Source of the DNA: Deltaproteobacteria bacterium
GTDB taxonomy: Bacteria > Desulfobacterota > Syntrophia > Syntrophales > Smithellaceae
Assembly (NCBI GenBank): GCA_022710585.1
Contig: JAKLGV010000022.1
Location: 1 to 51,935, forward strand
Length of the DNA: 51,935 nucleotides
Direction: 5' to 3'
The number at the start of each line of letters is the position of its first letter. Positions within the stretch are counted from its first letter, which is position 1. Below are positions 34,221 to 42,191 of this stretch, in pieces. Below the pieces are notes generated by a model. It worked only from the letters and a program-made list of their open reading frames with translations. It searched no databases and was not told the DNA's origin. The position numbers and the translations under genes are program-made.

Positions 34221-36308
34221 ATGGAAAAATTTTTCTACCCGCGCAGCATCGTCGTGATCGGCGTCTCCGTCACCCGATTGAATCTGGGACATATCATCGT
34301 TCTCAACAACCGCCAGAAAGGCTATGAAGGCAATATCTATGGCGTCGGACGGGAAGAGGGAAATATCGCCGGCGCTCCCGTTTATGACAGCGTCGAGAAG
34401 CTTCCCGAGGTTCCGGATGTGGCCATCATCATTTCGCCCGCCCACACCGTGCCGGCTTTCATGGATGACTGCGGGAAGAAGGGCATTAAACGCATCGTCA
34501 TTGAGTCGGGCGGCTTCAGCGAATACTCGAATGAACAGCAGACAATGGAAAAGACGCTGCTCGATATTGCCGAACGATACGGTATCCGTTTCATCGGACC
34601 CAACTGCATCGGTACAATCAATTTCGACATTAAAATGATGATGCCCTTCGGCTTCTTTCCGGCAACGCCTTTCGGCGGGCGCGTCGCCATGATCGTTCAG
34701 AGCGGCGGCGTGGGAAGCTCCTATCTCGGCGAATTCGGCGACAACGCGATTATTCCGGGAAAATTCGCCGCCTTGGGCAATAAACTGCAGATCGATGAGG
34801 TCGATGTTCTGGATTATCTGCTCAAGGACGAGAAGACGGATATCATCGCAATGTACCTGGAAGGGTTCAAACGCGGCCGGGCTTTTTTCGATCTGGCCGT
34901 TCATTCCGGCAAACCGCTGATCATTCAGAAATCCAACCGCAGCAATCTGACCGCCAAAATCGCCCAGTCCCATACCACCGCGCTTTCCGCCGACGACACC
35001 GTGGTCGATGGCGCTTTCCGGCAAGCGGCCGTCATTCGGGCGGAAGATGATATCGATTTTATCAACGCGGTAAAAATCATCCGGCTGCCTCTGATGAAAA
35101 GCAGAAAGGTTGCCGTCCTTTCACGCTCCGGCGGACATGCCGTAATGAGCGTGGATGCCTGTGCGAAATTCGGATTTTCCCTCGTGGATTTCCCCCCGGC
35201 TTTCATTGAAAATTTGAAAACCATTTACAACACGCGGGTCATTGCCCATCAGAATCCCCTGGATCTGGGTGAAATATTCGACTACACCATCTTCACCAAA
35301 ATTCTGGAAGAAGCCCTGAAACTGCCGGATGTAGACGGCGTTCTGTTCAACCATCTTTACATCGCGAGCTACGAAGGTGAAATGTCGCGCGATTTCTTGA
35401 GCAATGTCAGCCGGCTGGTGGAACAGTATCAGAAACCGGTGGCCATGACGATGGTTACCGACACGCAGGAATTGTTGAATATCTCCAGAAATCAGACATT
35501 TCCCGTTTTCACCACACCGCTGATGGCTGCGAAGGCGCTCCATATGTCCGCCACCTATTTCGAAGAAAAGACAGCGCGGGACGCCAGAGGCAGACTCGTT
35601 CCCACCGATATTCAGGTATCGGAAATAGAAACCATCAAAGACATCTGTGGTGCTGAAAAGCGCATTCCCCTGACGGACGAAGCCCTCAGAATCGTCGCGG
35701 CCGCGGGAATCCCTTGCGTTACCGGGTTTGCCGTTAAATCGGCAAATGAAGCAGAAGATTTAAAAATTGATTTTCCTGTTGCCGTAAAACTTCTTTCCCG
35801 CGACGCTTCGCACAAATCGGATGTCGGGGGCGTCCAATTAAATATTCGCAGTCGCGAAGAACTGACTCAATCCATTCGGGAGATGGAAGAGCAATTAAAA
35901 GCCCTCATCCCCCTTCCAACCCTGGACGGTTTTCTGATTCAGAAAATGGCAGAGGACGGCGTGGAATGCTTTGTCGGCGGCCGTCAGGATCCTGTCTTCG
36001 GGCCGATTGTCATGGCGGGCCTGGGCGGCATCTTTCTGGAAATTTTTAAGGACACGGCCATCCGCCTCGCGCCGGTAACAAAAAGCGAAGCCATGGATAT
36101 GCTGAGCAAATTGATGGCTTATCCGCTGCTGCTAGGCGCCCGAGGAAAAAAGAAGTCGGATATTGATGCCCTGGTCGATGTTATCTGCCGTGTGTCCAAT
36201 CTTCTGGCCGAAAAACCGGATATTGCCGAAATCGATCTGAATCCCGTGATCGTTCACGAAACCGGCAAAGGATGCTCTATCGTGGACAGCCGGGTATTCT
36301 TCAAATAA
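34221..36308 (+). CDS. ADP-forming acetate/acyl-CoA ligase family protein (alpha-beta fusion)
   Basis: 695 residues. N-terminal CoA-binding domain (PRSIVVIGVS), succinyl-CoA-ligase-like domains (GPNCIGTINF, VQSGGVGSSYLGE), the phospho-His loop region SHTTALSADD (family SHTGALAG), and a C-terminal ATP-grasp domain (about 460-690; KLLSRDASHKSDVGGVQLN, GRQDPVFGPIVMAGLGG, AEIDLNPV). It converts acyl-CoA, ADP and phosphate to the acid, CoA and ATP, or the reverse. In syntrophic fatty-acid degraders this class is an ATP-yielding step. Transcribed with the MerR gene (48-base gap). Confidence 0.9.
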   Translation: MEKFFYPRSIVVIGVSVTRLNLGHIIVLNNRQKGYEGNIYGVGREEGNIAGAPVYDSVEKLPEVPDVAIIISPAHTVPAFMDDCGKKGIKRIVIESGGFSEYSNEQQTMEKTLLDIAERYGIRFIGPNCIGTINFDIKMMMPFGFFPATPFGGRVAMIVQSGGVGSSYLGEFGDNAIIPGKFAALGNKLQIDEVDVLDYLLKDEKTDIIAMYLEGFKRGRAFFDLAVHSGKPLIIQKSNRSNLTAKIAQSHTTALSADDTVVDGAFRQAAVIRAEDDIDFINAVKIIRLPLMKSRKVAVLSRSGGHAVMSVDACAKFGFSLVDFPPAFIENLKTIYNTRVIAHQNPLDLGEIFDYTIFTKILEEALKLPDVDGVLFNHLYIASYEGEMSRDFLSNVSRLVEQYQKPVAMTMVTDTQELLNISRNQTFPVFTTPLMAAKALHMSATYFEEKTARDARGRLVPTDIQVSEIETIKDICGAEKRIPLTDEALRIVAAAGIPCVTGFAVKSANEAEDLKIDFPVAVKLLSRDASHKSDVGGVQLNIRSREELTQSIREMEEQLKALIPLPTLDGFLIQKMAEDGVECFVGGRQDPVFGPIVMAGLGGIFLEIFKDTAIRLAPVTKSEAMDMLSKLMAYPLLLGARGKKKSDIDALVDVICRVSNLLAEKPDIAEIDLNPVIVHETGKGCSIVDSRVFFK

Positions 36309-36347
36309 ATTTTTTGATTGCTGCCCCCCCGCGTGATCACGGACGCT

Positions 36348-38219
36348 TCATAAATCATGCTTGTCCGCTGCTGCAAGAACCGGCGCGGGGCGATGTTCCC
36401 GGACATGGCGGACAATCCGGGCCGCATCATCATAGCAATTTTTGCCGAAAGGCATGATAAGGTAGAGCCCGGCTGCATCCTTCGCAATACCGGCCGCGAG
36501 CAGGCCGGCCTGATCCAGGCCATAGCGGCGCTGGTCCTCCGGCGAATCATACCGCTCAAAACCCGCGACGATATCCGCGGGCACACTGATACCGGGAATG
36601 CGGCCGCCGGCCAGAAATTCGGCGTTGCGTCGACTGACCAACGGCATGAGACCCGGAAAAAGGCGAAGCGGAAACCCTTTCAGGGCGTCGCGCAGTTTCA
36701 TGTAGTCGTCAAGCGTGAAGACCGGCTGCGAGAAGACAAACTCGGCGCCGGCATCGATCTTGGTTTTGAGCCAGCGGATCTGCGCTGCGTTCGGCGCTCC
36801 GACGCCGCAGCCGGCGCAAAAATCCGGCGGATCCGCCAGACCCTCTCCGTTGATAATCCTGCCGCCGCGTAGTTCGCGAATCAGACGCAGCAGCTCCACC
36901 GAACTGCGCAAATCCAAAACGCGGTGCGCCAGATTGCCCAGGTGACCCATCGACGGCGCATCGCCCGTCACCGCCAACAGGCCCCGCAACCCGGAATCCC
37001 AGCAGCCGATGAGTGTGGAGTGCAGCCGCATCAAATTGGACTGCGTCACGCTTAAATGGCAAAGGGAAGGAATCTGAAGGGTACTTTGCAGCTTTGCGGC
37101 TGTGACCATCGCATCCCGTCCGACGGTTGCCCCGGCATTGTCTGGGACATCGAACATATCCACCCCGACCGCCGCGATTCTTGACGCTCCTTCAACGATT
37201 TCATCAAGAGACCTTGTTCGATCGGCCCGAATCTCCACACTGATCAGGAAACGATTCGATTGGATCATCGAACGGAAGGAATTGGATTTTGCCTCCGCTG
37301 GTGCGGTCAGGACAGACGGCTGCGATGCAGAAACCTTGATGCCCGTCCTCGGTTGGACGATTTTACCGCCCAGCATTTTCGCCACCCTGCGGATGTGATC
37401 CGGCGTCGTCCCGCAGCAGCCGCCAATGACCGAAGCTCCCGCTTCGTATAAAGCCTGGGCGGCAGCGGCAAAATCATCCGGCGTAAATTCATAGGCGACC
37501 AGCCCCCGCTCGATTTTCGGATGGCCGGCGTTCGGGGAAGCGGTCAGGGGCAGATTCGTGCGGGCGCCGATGTAGGATGCCATCCGGACAATTTCGTCCG
37601 GATGATGACAATTCGTCCCCACGGCAACCACCCTGGCGCGTTCGGCCTCCACAAGCAACTGATCCACGCGATGCCACTTCAGATTTCCTCCGCCCGTATT
37701 GCCAATCTGGAAAATCACCGGCAGGCCCGTCTCCGATGCGGCTTGCAGAGCCGCATGCGCTTCCCGGAGATTGATAAATGTTTCCAGTAACAATGCGTCC
37801 GCGTCACCGAGCATGCCGCACTGCTCACGATAGATGCCCAGAAGGACGTCGTCGGTGTAGTCTTCCAAGCGAAGCCCCAGTCCCAAAGGCCCAACAGACG
37901 CCCAGATCACGCATTCTCTACCCCCGGCTTCACGAGCCAGCGTCACACCTGCCCGGCTTATCTCTTTAACCAACTCTCCAAACCCGGCCTCTCCGAGGGC
38001 AACGGCATTGGCGGCAAATGTATTGGTCACCAGAATCTGTGAGCCCGCCTTCCGGTAATCGATATGCAGATTTCTGACCATCTCAGGGTACCTGATATTT
38101 AAAAGCTCAACGGGTTCGTTGCCAGCGCCGCCGGCCTGGCGCAGACATGTCCCGATCGCCCCGCTGCCGATCATCACGGAATGGCCCAGTTCCTGTATCA
38201 AAGAATGTGACATGATCAT
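36348..38219 (-). CDS. Bifunctional homocysteine S-methyltransferase / methylenetetrahydrofolate reductase
   Basis: About 620 residues from ATG 38217-38219 (GAGGG upstream; a second ATG is two codons later, and a longer frame reaches 38318). The N-terminal half is a MetH-N/BHMT-like barrel with zinc ligands GTNCHHP and GGCCGTTPDHI. The C-terminal half is a MetF-type flavin barrel (FLISVEIRADRTRSLDEI, CHLSVTQSNLMRLHS, SQPVFTLDDYMKLRDA). Family members (YitJ-like) combine methyl-THF formation and homocysteine methylation, though a cobalamin-binding domain is absent here. It is alone on the minus strand. Confidence 0.88.
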   Translation of the reverse strand: MIMSHSLIQELGHSVMIGSGAIGTCLRQAGGAGNEPVELLNIRYPEMVRNLHIDYRKAGSQILVTNTFAANAVALGEAGFGELVKEISRAGVTLAREAGGRECVIWASVGPLGLGLRLEDYTDDVLLGIYREQCGMLGDADALLLETFINLREAHAALQAASETGLPVIFQIGNTGGGNLKWHRVDQLLVEAERARVVAVGTNCHHPDEIVRMASYIGARTNLPLTASPNAGHPKIERGLVAYEFTPDDFAAAAQALYEAGASVIGGCCGTTPDHIRRVAKMLGGKIVQPRTGIKVSASQPSVLTAPAEAKSNSFRSMIQSNRFLISVEIRADRTRSLDEIVEGASRIAAVGVDMFDVPDNAGATVGRDAMVTAAKLQSTLQIPSLCHLSVTQSNLMRLHSTLIGCWDSGLRGLLAVTGDAPSMGHLGNLAHRVLDLRSSVELLRLIRELRGGRIINGEGLADPPDFCAGCGVGAPNAAQIRWLKTKIDAGAEFVFSQPVFTLDDYMKLRDALKGFPLRLFPGLMPLVSRRNAEFLAGGRIPGISVPADIVAGFERYDSPEDQRRYGLDQAGLLAAGIAKDAAGLYLIMPFGKNCYDDAARIVRHVREHRPAPVLAAADKHDL

Positions 38220-38309
38220 CTTTCCCTCATTGATGAATTTCAAATAATTTCCATATGATTTGAAACCAATAAACCGAGATACTTGAGGAAGCAAGAAAAA
38301 ATTTTTATG

Positions 38310-38483
38310 ATCGTTCATAATCTAAACGGCCAGGTTGTAATTGTGCTTCCGAATTACAATTACGGCCGGCGAAAATACCGGATAGAAAAATCTTCCACTG
38401 ATGATTTCATTATGAAAGGAAAGTTGGAACAACCGGCTATGCTGTTGATTACGGATTCGTACAGTAAAGGCTGGCGGGTTTGA
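38310..38483 (+). pseudogene. Probable remnant of the C-terminal end of a YfhO-like membrane protein
   Basis: A short frame ending at TGA 38481 reads NYGRRKYRIEKSS ... KLEQPAMLLITDSYSKGWRV, similar in pattern to the extracytoplasmic tail of YfhO-like glycosylation proteins (PAxLVLSDSYYPGWRA). The large membrane domain that should precede it is missing, and the frame ends where family members continue. It lies upstream of and divergent to the methyltransferase gene. This is a resemblance by eye only; an ordinary small ORF cannot be excluded. Confidence 0.35.
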
Positions 38484-38605
38484 AAAAACGATGATCTCCC
38501 CCTTGACATATAAGTTCACTTAATGTACGTCGTTCAGCCAAAAGGAGGGTCTTATCACCGATATTCAGTGCGTGATCATTGCAAATTTGCTGTCCTTCTT
38601 GTCGG

Positions 38606-38634
38606 CCGAACCTAAAATAATGATTATTGTAAGG
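38606..38634. repeat. Small palindrome upstream of the lipoprotein gene
   Basis: AATAATGATTATT: two perfect six-base arms around a single G, lying about 20-40 bases before the lipoprotein ribosome-binding site. It might be a regulator site; nothing else supports it. Confidence 0.25.
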
Positions 38635-38654
38635 TAACAATAAAGGAGATTCAC

Positions 38655-38972
38655 ATGAAAAAAATACGATTAACAGGTTGCATATTCATTTTGGTTTTAT
38701 TGGCTACTTTTCTATTGATTGGATGTGGTAAGGGTGATGTGACTGGAACATACCAGCTTGAAAACAATCCTGGCAGAGAATTGATATTGTACAACAATGG
38801 TAAAGGTGTGATGTATACCACTCAATTCGATTATTCTGTAAAAGATGACACGATTTTGATCACCGCTCTGGATGGCAATACCCAGGGGACGGTTTCAAGA
38901 AAAACCATTCAATTTGAAGCAGGCAAGGATATATTTTCTTCCTTGTTTACCGGAACATGGAAGAAGAAATAA
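38655..38972 (+). CDS. Small lipoprotein of unknown function
   Basis: 105 residues. N-terminal MKKIRL, hydrophobic stretch, lipobox LLIGC with the lipidated Cys near 24, so it is anchored to a membrane. The rest looks like a small beta-rich domain (TGTYQLENN, ISRK-like strands, a final FTGTWKKK). AAAGGAGATTCAC is a good ribosome-binding site. No homology is recognised. About 110 bases with no feature separate it from the convergent lipase gene. Confidence 0.75.
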   Translation: MKKIRLTGCIFILVLLATFLLIGCGKGDVTGTYQLENNPGRELILYNNGKGVMYTTQFDYSVKDDTILITALDGNTQGTVSRKTIQFEAGKDIFSSLFTGTWKKK

Positions 38973-39082
38973 ATTTTCCATAGATACAGAGAAGCCTAAA
39001 ATAAGGCGGGAGGGAATTCGTACGGACACAGCACTGAGTTATTTTTTTGCCGTGCTTCTCTTTCTTTGAGTCTTGGAAATAA

Positions 39083-40093
39083 TTAATAGGGCGTTCCCAG
39101 CGCTGCCAAACCGGTCATATAGGCTTCCATAAAATGAACTTTCATAAAATTGGCGCTGTTATATCTCCGGCCGGTGAAGGTTTGGTACTGATCATAAAAT
39201 CCGGAAAGCCTGCGGGGTGAAAAGCGCACTTCTCGGCCCACGTGCTTGAAGCCCAGTATTTTGTATGGAGGCGGGGTGATGGAGCCGCCTTCCGCCTCCG
39301 CACGGGCATGATCAATAAATCTCGGCGCCGGCACAGGATCCTCTGAATTAACAAACCGCACCAGATTCAGCAAAGTGTTCCTTTTTAGATTCTTTTCCAT
39401 ACTGAGAACGGATTGGTGTCCGTAACGAGCGGCAAAATACCGGTTGCCGATCGGCGGAGCTCCGAAGGTGTGTGTCAATATCCTATCCGGGGAAACGCCA
39501 TAGTAGTCGTACAACCGGGCCGCAAACAGAGTCGCCATCGCCCCGCCGAGACTATGGCCGATCATCCAGAAGAAGCACTGTTGCCTCTTCGTTTCATCCT
39601 TCAGGATTTGAGCAAGGCTGCCCTTCACAGCGCCGTGATCAAACACAACTTTCTGGGCGCTGTTTTCAAAATGATGCACATTTTCAAAAATGCCGTTATG
39701 AACCCGGATCCTGCTGAAGAGAGGAAAACGGTCCCTGTTCAGAAAGCGCGTCATCCGGAAATCGAGGTTGTCCAGCCAATCCTGAATCTGATCCGAGCCG
39801 CGAAACACAATGGTCATCAATGCCAAAGGCCCTTCAGATGTCCGGATATCCCGACATCCGATCAGGGCCTGCAAATTGCCGGTGTAAAAAAGCCGGACAT
39901 CATTAAAACCCAGCGTCAGCAGCGTCTGGCCATATCGCAAATCGTTAAAATAGCTGTCCCGGGCAAGGCAAGCCGCAATGCCGGCTTTCCGGCGGTCATA
40001 CCCTTTGAGCTGATCGGCTTGAAACATGGCCGTCCAGTCAAAGGATTCGTGATAAACATAGTCCAGCATGATTTTATTTCCGTCAGATTTCAC
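39083..40093 (-). CDS. Class 3 lipase family protein
   Basis: 336 residues, no signal peptide visible. Class 3 lipase features: FRGSDQIQDWLDNL, nucleophile elbow GHSLGGAMATLFAARLYDY (Ser near 178), TFGAPPIGNRYFA, and the later EDPVPAPR Asp and the HVGREVRF His completing a Ser-Asp-His triad. It probably hydrolyses acylglycerols or other esters. Cytoplasmic location is only presumed. It runs in the same direction as the small cupin gene upstream (32 bases apart). Confidence 0.85.
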   Translation of the reverse strand: MKSDGNKIMLDYVYHESFDWTAMFQADQLKGYDRRKAGIAACLARDSYFNDLRYGQTLLTLGFNDVRLFYTGNLQALIGCRDIRTSEGPLALMTIVFRGSDQIQDWLDNLDFRMTRFLNRDRFPLFSRIRVHNGIFENVHHFENSAQKVVFDHGAVKGSLAQILKDETKRQQCFFWMIGHSLGGAMATLFAARLYDYYGVSPDRILTHTFGAPPIGNRYFAARYGHQSVLSMEKNLKRNTLLNLVRFVNSEDPVPAPRFIDHARAEAEGGSITPPPYKILGFKHVGREVRFSPRRLSGFYDQYQTFTGRRYNSANFMKVHFMEAYMTGLAALGTPY

Positions 40094-40125
40094 CGGAAAC
40101 CGTGATGGGATGCCCGGAGCATTGA

Positions 40126-40470
40126 TCAGACCCGGCCGTAGATATCTTCAAAACGTTCGATATCGTCGTCGCCGCAGTATTCGCCGGTCTGCACTTCAAT
40201 GAACACAAGGTTTTCCGCTGAAGAGTTCCGGATACGATGTTTGGTTTTTTTCGGAATGTCGATCGCGCTGCCCGCCTGCAGCGTTTTCTTTTTGCTGTCA
40301 ACGGTCACCTCGCCTTTTCCGGCCACCACAAACCAGTGCTCCGCCCGCTTATGATGAAGTTGCAGGCTCAGAGATCCACCCGGCTCGACAGTGATTCTCT
40401 TCACTTTATGCCCGCGCGTCTCGGATAAAACTTCGAAACTGCCCCACGGGCATCTGGTCATTTTTCCCAT
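40126..40470 (-). CDS. Cupin, mannose-6-phosphate isomerase type II C-terminal-like
   Basis: 114 residues. WGSFEVL, metal-binding HHKRAEHW (two His and a Glu near 38-46) and HRIRNSSAENLVFIEVQTGEYCGDDDIERFED are hallmarks of the sugar-isomerase cupin found in bifunctional ManC/PMI proteins, here without the nucleotidyltransferase domain. A stand-alone mannose-6-phosphate isomerase-like or sugar-binding role is possible. GGGGAAATAAA precedes the ATG. Confidence 0.85.
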   Translation of the reverse strand: MGKMTRCPWGSFEVLSETRGHKVKRITVEPGGSLSLQLHHKRAEHWFVVAGKGEVTVDSKKKTLQAGSAIDIPKKTKHRIRNSSAENLVFIEVQTGEYCGDDDIERFEDIYGRV

Positions 40471-40596
40471 TTTATTTCCCCGGAATTTTGCTTGTCGACT
40501 AACACATATTTCCGTGAATGAAAAGACCTTTCCGGTCTCGCTTTACATGCTGATTTATGGTATTCAAGAACAAATTGTTGAAGAAAATTGGATACG

Positions 40597-41283
40597 ATGG
40601 ACGTCAATTACAGAATTCATAAAAGCAAAAAAAGAAAGAAAACGATCTCATTGCGGATACAGAGCGAATCGGAAATCATTGTTTCAGCGCCCTATTTCAC
40701 GCCAGCGGCGGAAATCAGCCGGTTCATTGAAGAGAAACAGAACTGGATTCAGAAAACGCTCAGGCAGCAAAAGGATGCCGCTTTAAAAAACAAAACCAAG
40801 GAATATCAGGCGGGAGAAACCTTTCTCTATCTGGGACAAGCGTATCCGCTGGAAGTATTTTTTGAACCGTTTGAAAGCGAGGGCGTTGTATTCAGCAATA
40901 GCCGGTTCTATCTCAACGCACGCGAAGACACGGAATTAAGAAAACGCTGTTTTGTTTCGTGGTATAAGAAAAAAGCTGCTGAATATTTCCGTCAGCGCGT
41001 TGATCTTTATAGCCGGATGCTTAAATCACAGCCTGAAAATATCAGGATAACATCGGCCAAGAGCCGCTGGGGATCCTGTTCAGAAGACGACCGGCTGGCC
41101 TTCAGCTTTCAGTTGATCATGGCGCCGCCGGCAATCATTGATTACGTGATTGTCCATGAACTGGCGCACATCAGGGAGAAAAATCATTCACGAGATTTCT
41201 GGCGGCTGGTGGAGTCCATAATTCCGGATTATCATCAACATCGGCGCTGGCTGAGGATCAACCATCAACTGTTGAACATTTAA
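40597..41283 (+). CDS. YgjP-like M48-family metallopeptidase (DUF45)
   Basis: 228 residues from ATG 40597 (a TTG three codons earlier is possible; no strong ribosome-binding site). Zinc site VHELAHIREKNHSRDFWRLV with HExxH; SAKSRWGSCSEDDRLAFSFQLIMAP is the other signature of this family. Soluble, with no signal peptide. Function within the family is poorly defined. It heads a plus-strand run with DUF2156 and feoAB. Confidence 0.87.
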   Translation: MDVNYRIHKSKKRKKTISLRIQSESEIIVSAPYFTPAAEISRFIEEKQNWIQKTLRQQKDAALKNKTKEYQAGETFLYLGQAYPLEVFFEPFESEGVVFSNSRFYLNAREDTELRKRCFVSWYKKKAAEYFRQRVDLYSRMLKSQPENIRITSAKSRWGSCSEDDRLAFSFQLIMAPPAIIDYVIVHELAHIREKNHSRDFWRLVESIIPDYHQHRRWLRINHQLLNI

Positions 41284-41316
41284 GCTGATCTCAGAAGAGG
41301 ATAAAGAAACAGCCCT

Positions 41317-42186
41317 ATGGAAAAAATAGAAATCATTGATCTGAAGCACCATCGTTGCCTGACCGAGCGCTTTCAAGGAATGAATCTGCAAATATCGGAT
41401 TACAGTTTTGCCAACGTTTATCTGTTTCGTAATATCAGCCATTATGAGTTCGTCACCAGAGACTGCGGACTATTCGTTTCCGGCCGCAACAGGCAGCGGC
41501 AGAATTATGTCATGCCGCTCAATGATCCGGCTGGATGCGATATTCAGACATTCCGTGACGTTCTCGAAAAACGCGATTTCTTCTTTCCCGTTCCGGAAGG
41601 ATGGCTGAAGTATTTTCCGGAAGATCAATTTACCGTCACTTATGAAGACAGCGAATCCGATTATATCTACCTCACCGCCAATATGGCCGGCTTCAAAGGC
41701 AAACAATACGTCCGCCATCGGAACCACTTAAACCAGTTTTTATCTTTATACAAACCCGAGGGCGTCGCGTTATCCGCCGGCAATTATCAGGATGCGCTGA
41801 CGGTTTTGCAGGAATGGCAGAACAGCTCCCGGACCGCAGCCGACAAAACCGATTTTGAGCAATGTAGCGAAGCGCTCCATCACTTCTCAGAGCTTGCGCT
41901 ATGGGGAACAATATATTACATTGATAACAATACTGCAGGCTTCATCATCGGAGAGGCATTGAACAGCGAAACATTCTGCCTGCATTTTGCCAAGGCATCC
42001 AGGCAATATCACGGCATTTATGAATTTATGTTCAACGACACCGCGAAGAGACTACAATCACGGTATAAATACCTTAATCTGGAAGAGGATATGGGAAATA
42101 AAAACTTGCGGCGAACCAAAAGATCATACGGGCCGGAATTTATTCTGAAAAAATATCGCGTCGGACTGAAACCAACAGGACCATAG
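41317..42186 (+). CDS. DUF2156 protein (phosphatidylglycerol lysyltransferase C-terminal-like)
   Basis: 289 residues. Two GNAT-like lobes typical of DUF2156: YVRHRNHLNQFLSLYKPEG near the middle and FCLHFAKASRQYHGIYEFMFNDTAKRL, ending in NLEEDMGNKNLRRTKRSYGPEF. Unlike MprF it has no membrane domain, so it is a soluble aminoacyl- or acyl-transferase of unknown substrate. It is five bases before feoAB. Confidence 0.82.
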   Translation: MEKIEIIDLKHHRCLTERFQGMNLQISDYSFANVYLFRNISHYEFVTRDCGLFVSGRNRQRQNYVMPLNDPAGCDIQTFRDVLEKRDFFFPVPEGWLKYFPEDQFTVTYEDSESDYIYLTANMAGFKGKQYVRHRNHLNQFLSLYKPEGVALSAGNYQDALTVLQEWQNSSRTAADKTDFEQCSEALHHFSELALWGTIYYIDNNTAGFIIGEALNSETFCLHFAKASRQYHGIYEFMFNDTAKRLQSRYKYLNLEEDMGNKNLRRTKRSYGPEFILKKYRVGLKPTGP

Positions 42187-42191
42187 AATTC

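Noticed and set aside
36332..36341. Ten-base palindrome CGTGATCACG between the two convergent genes
   Set aside because: Too short and between gene ends; no T-tract, so not a terminator.
38219..38330. Riboswitch (SAM or cobalamin) ahead of the methyltransferase gene
   Set aside because: The upstream gap is short and holds no recognisable conserved core.
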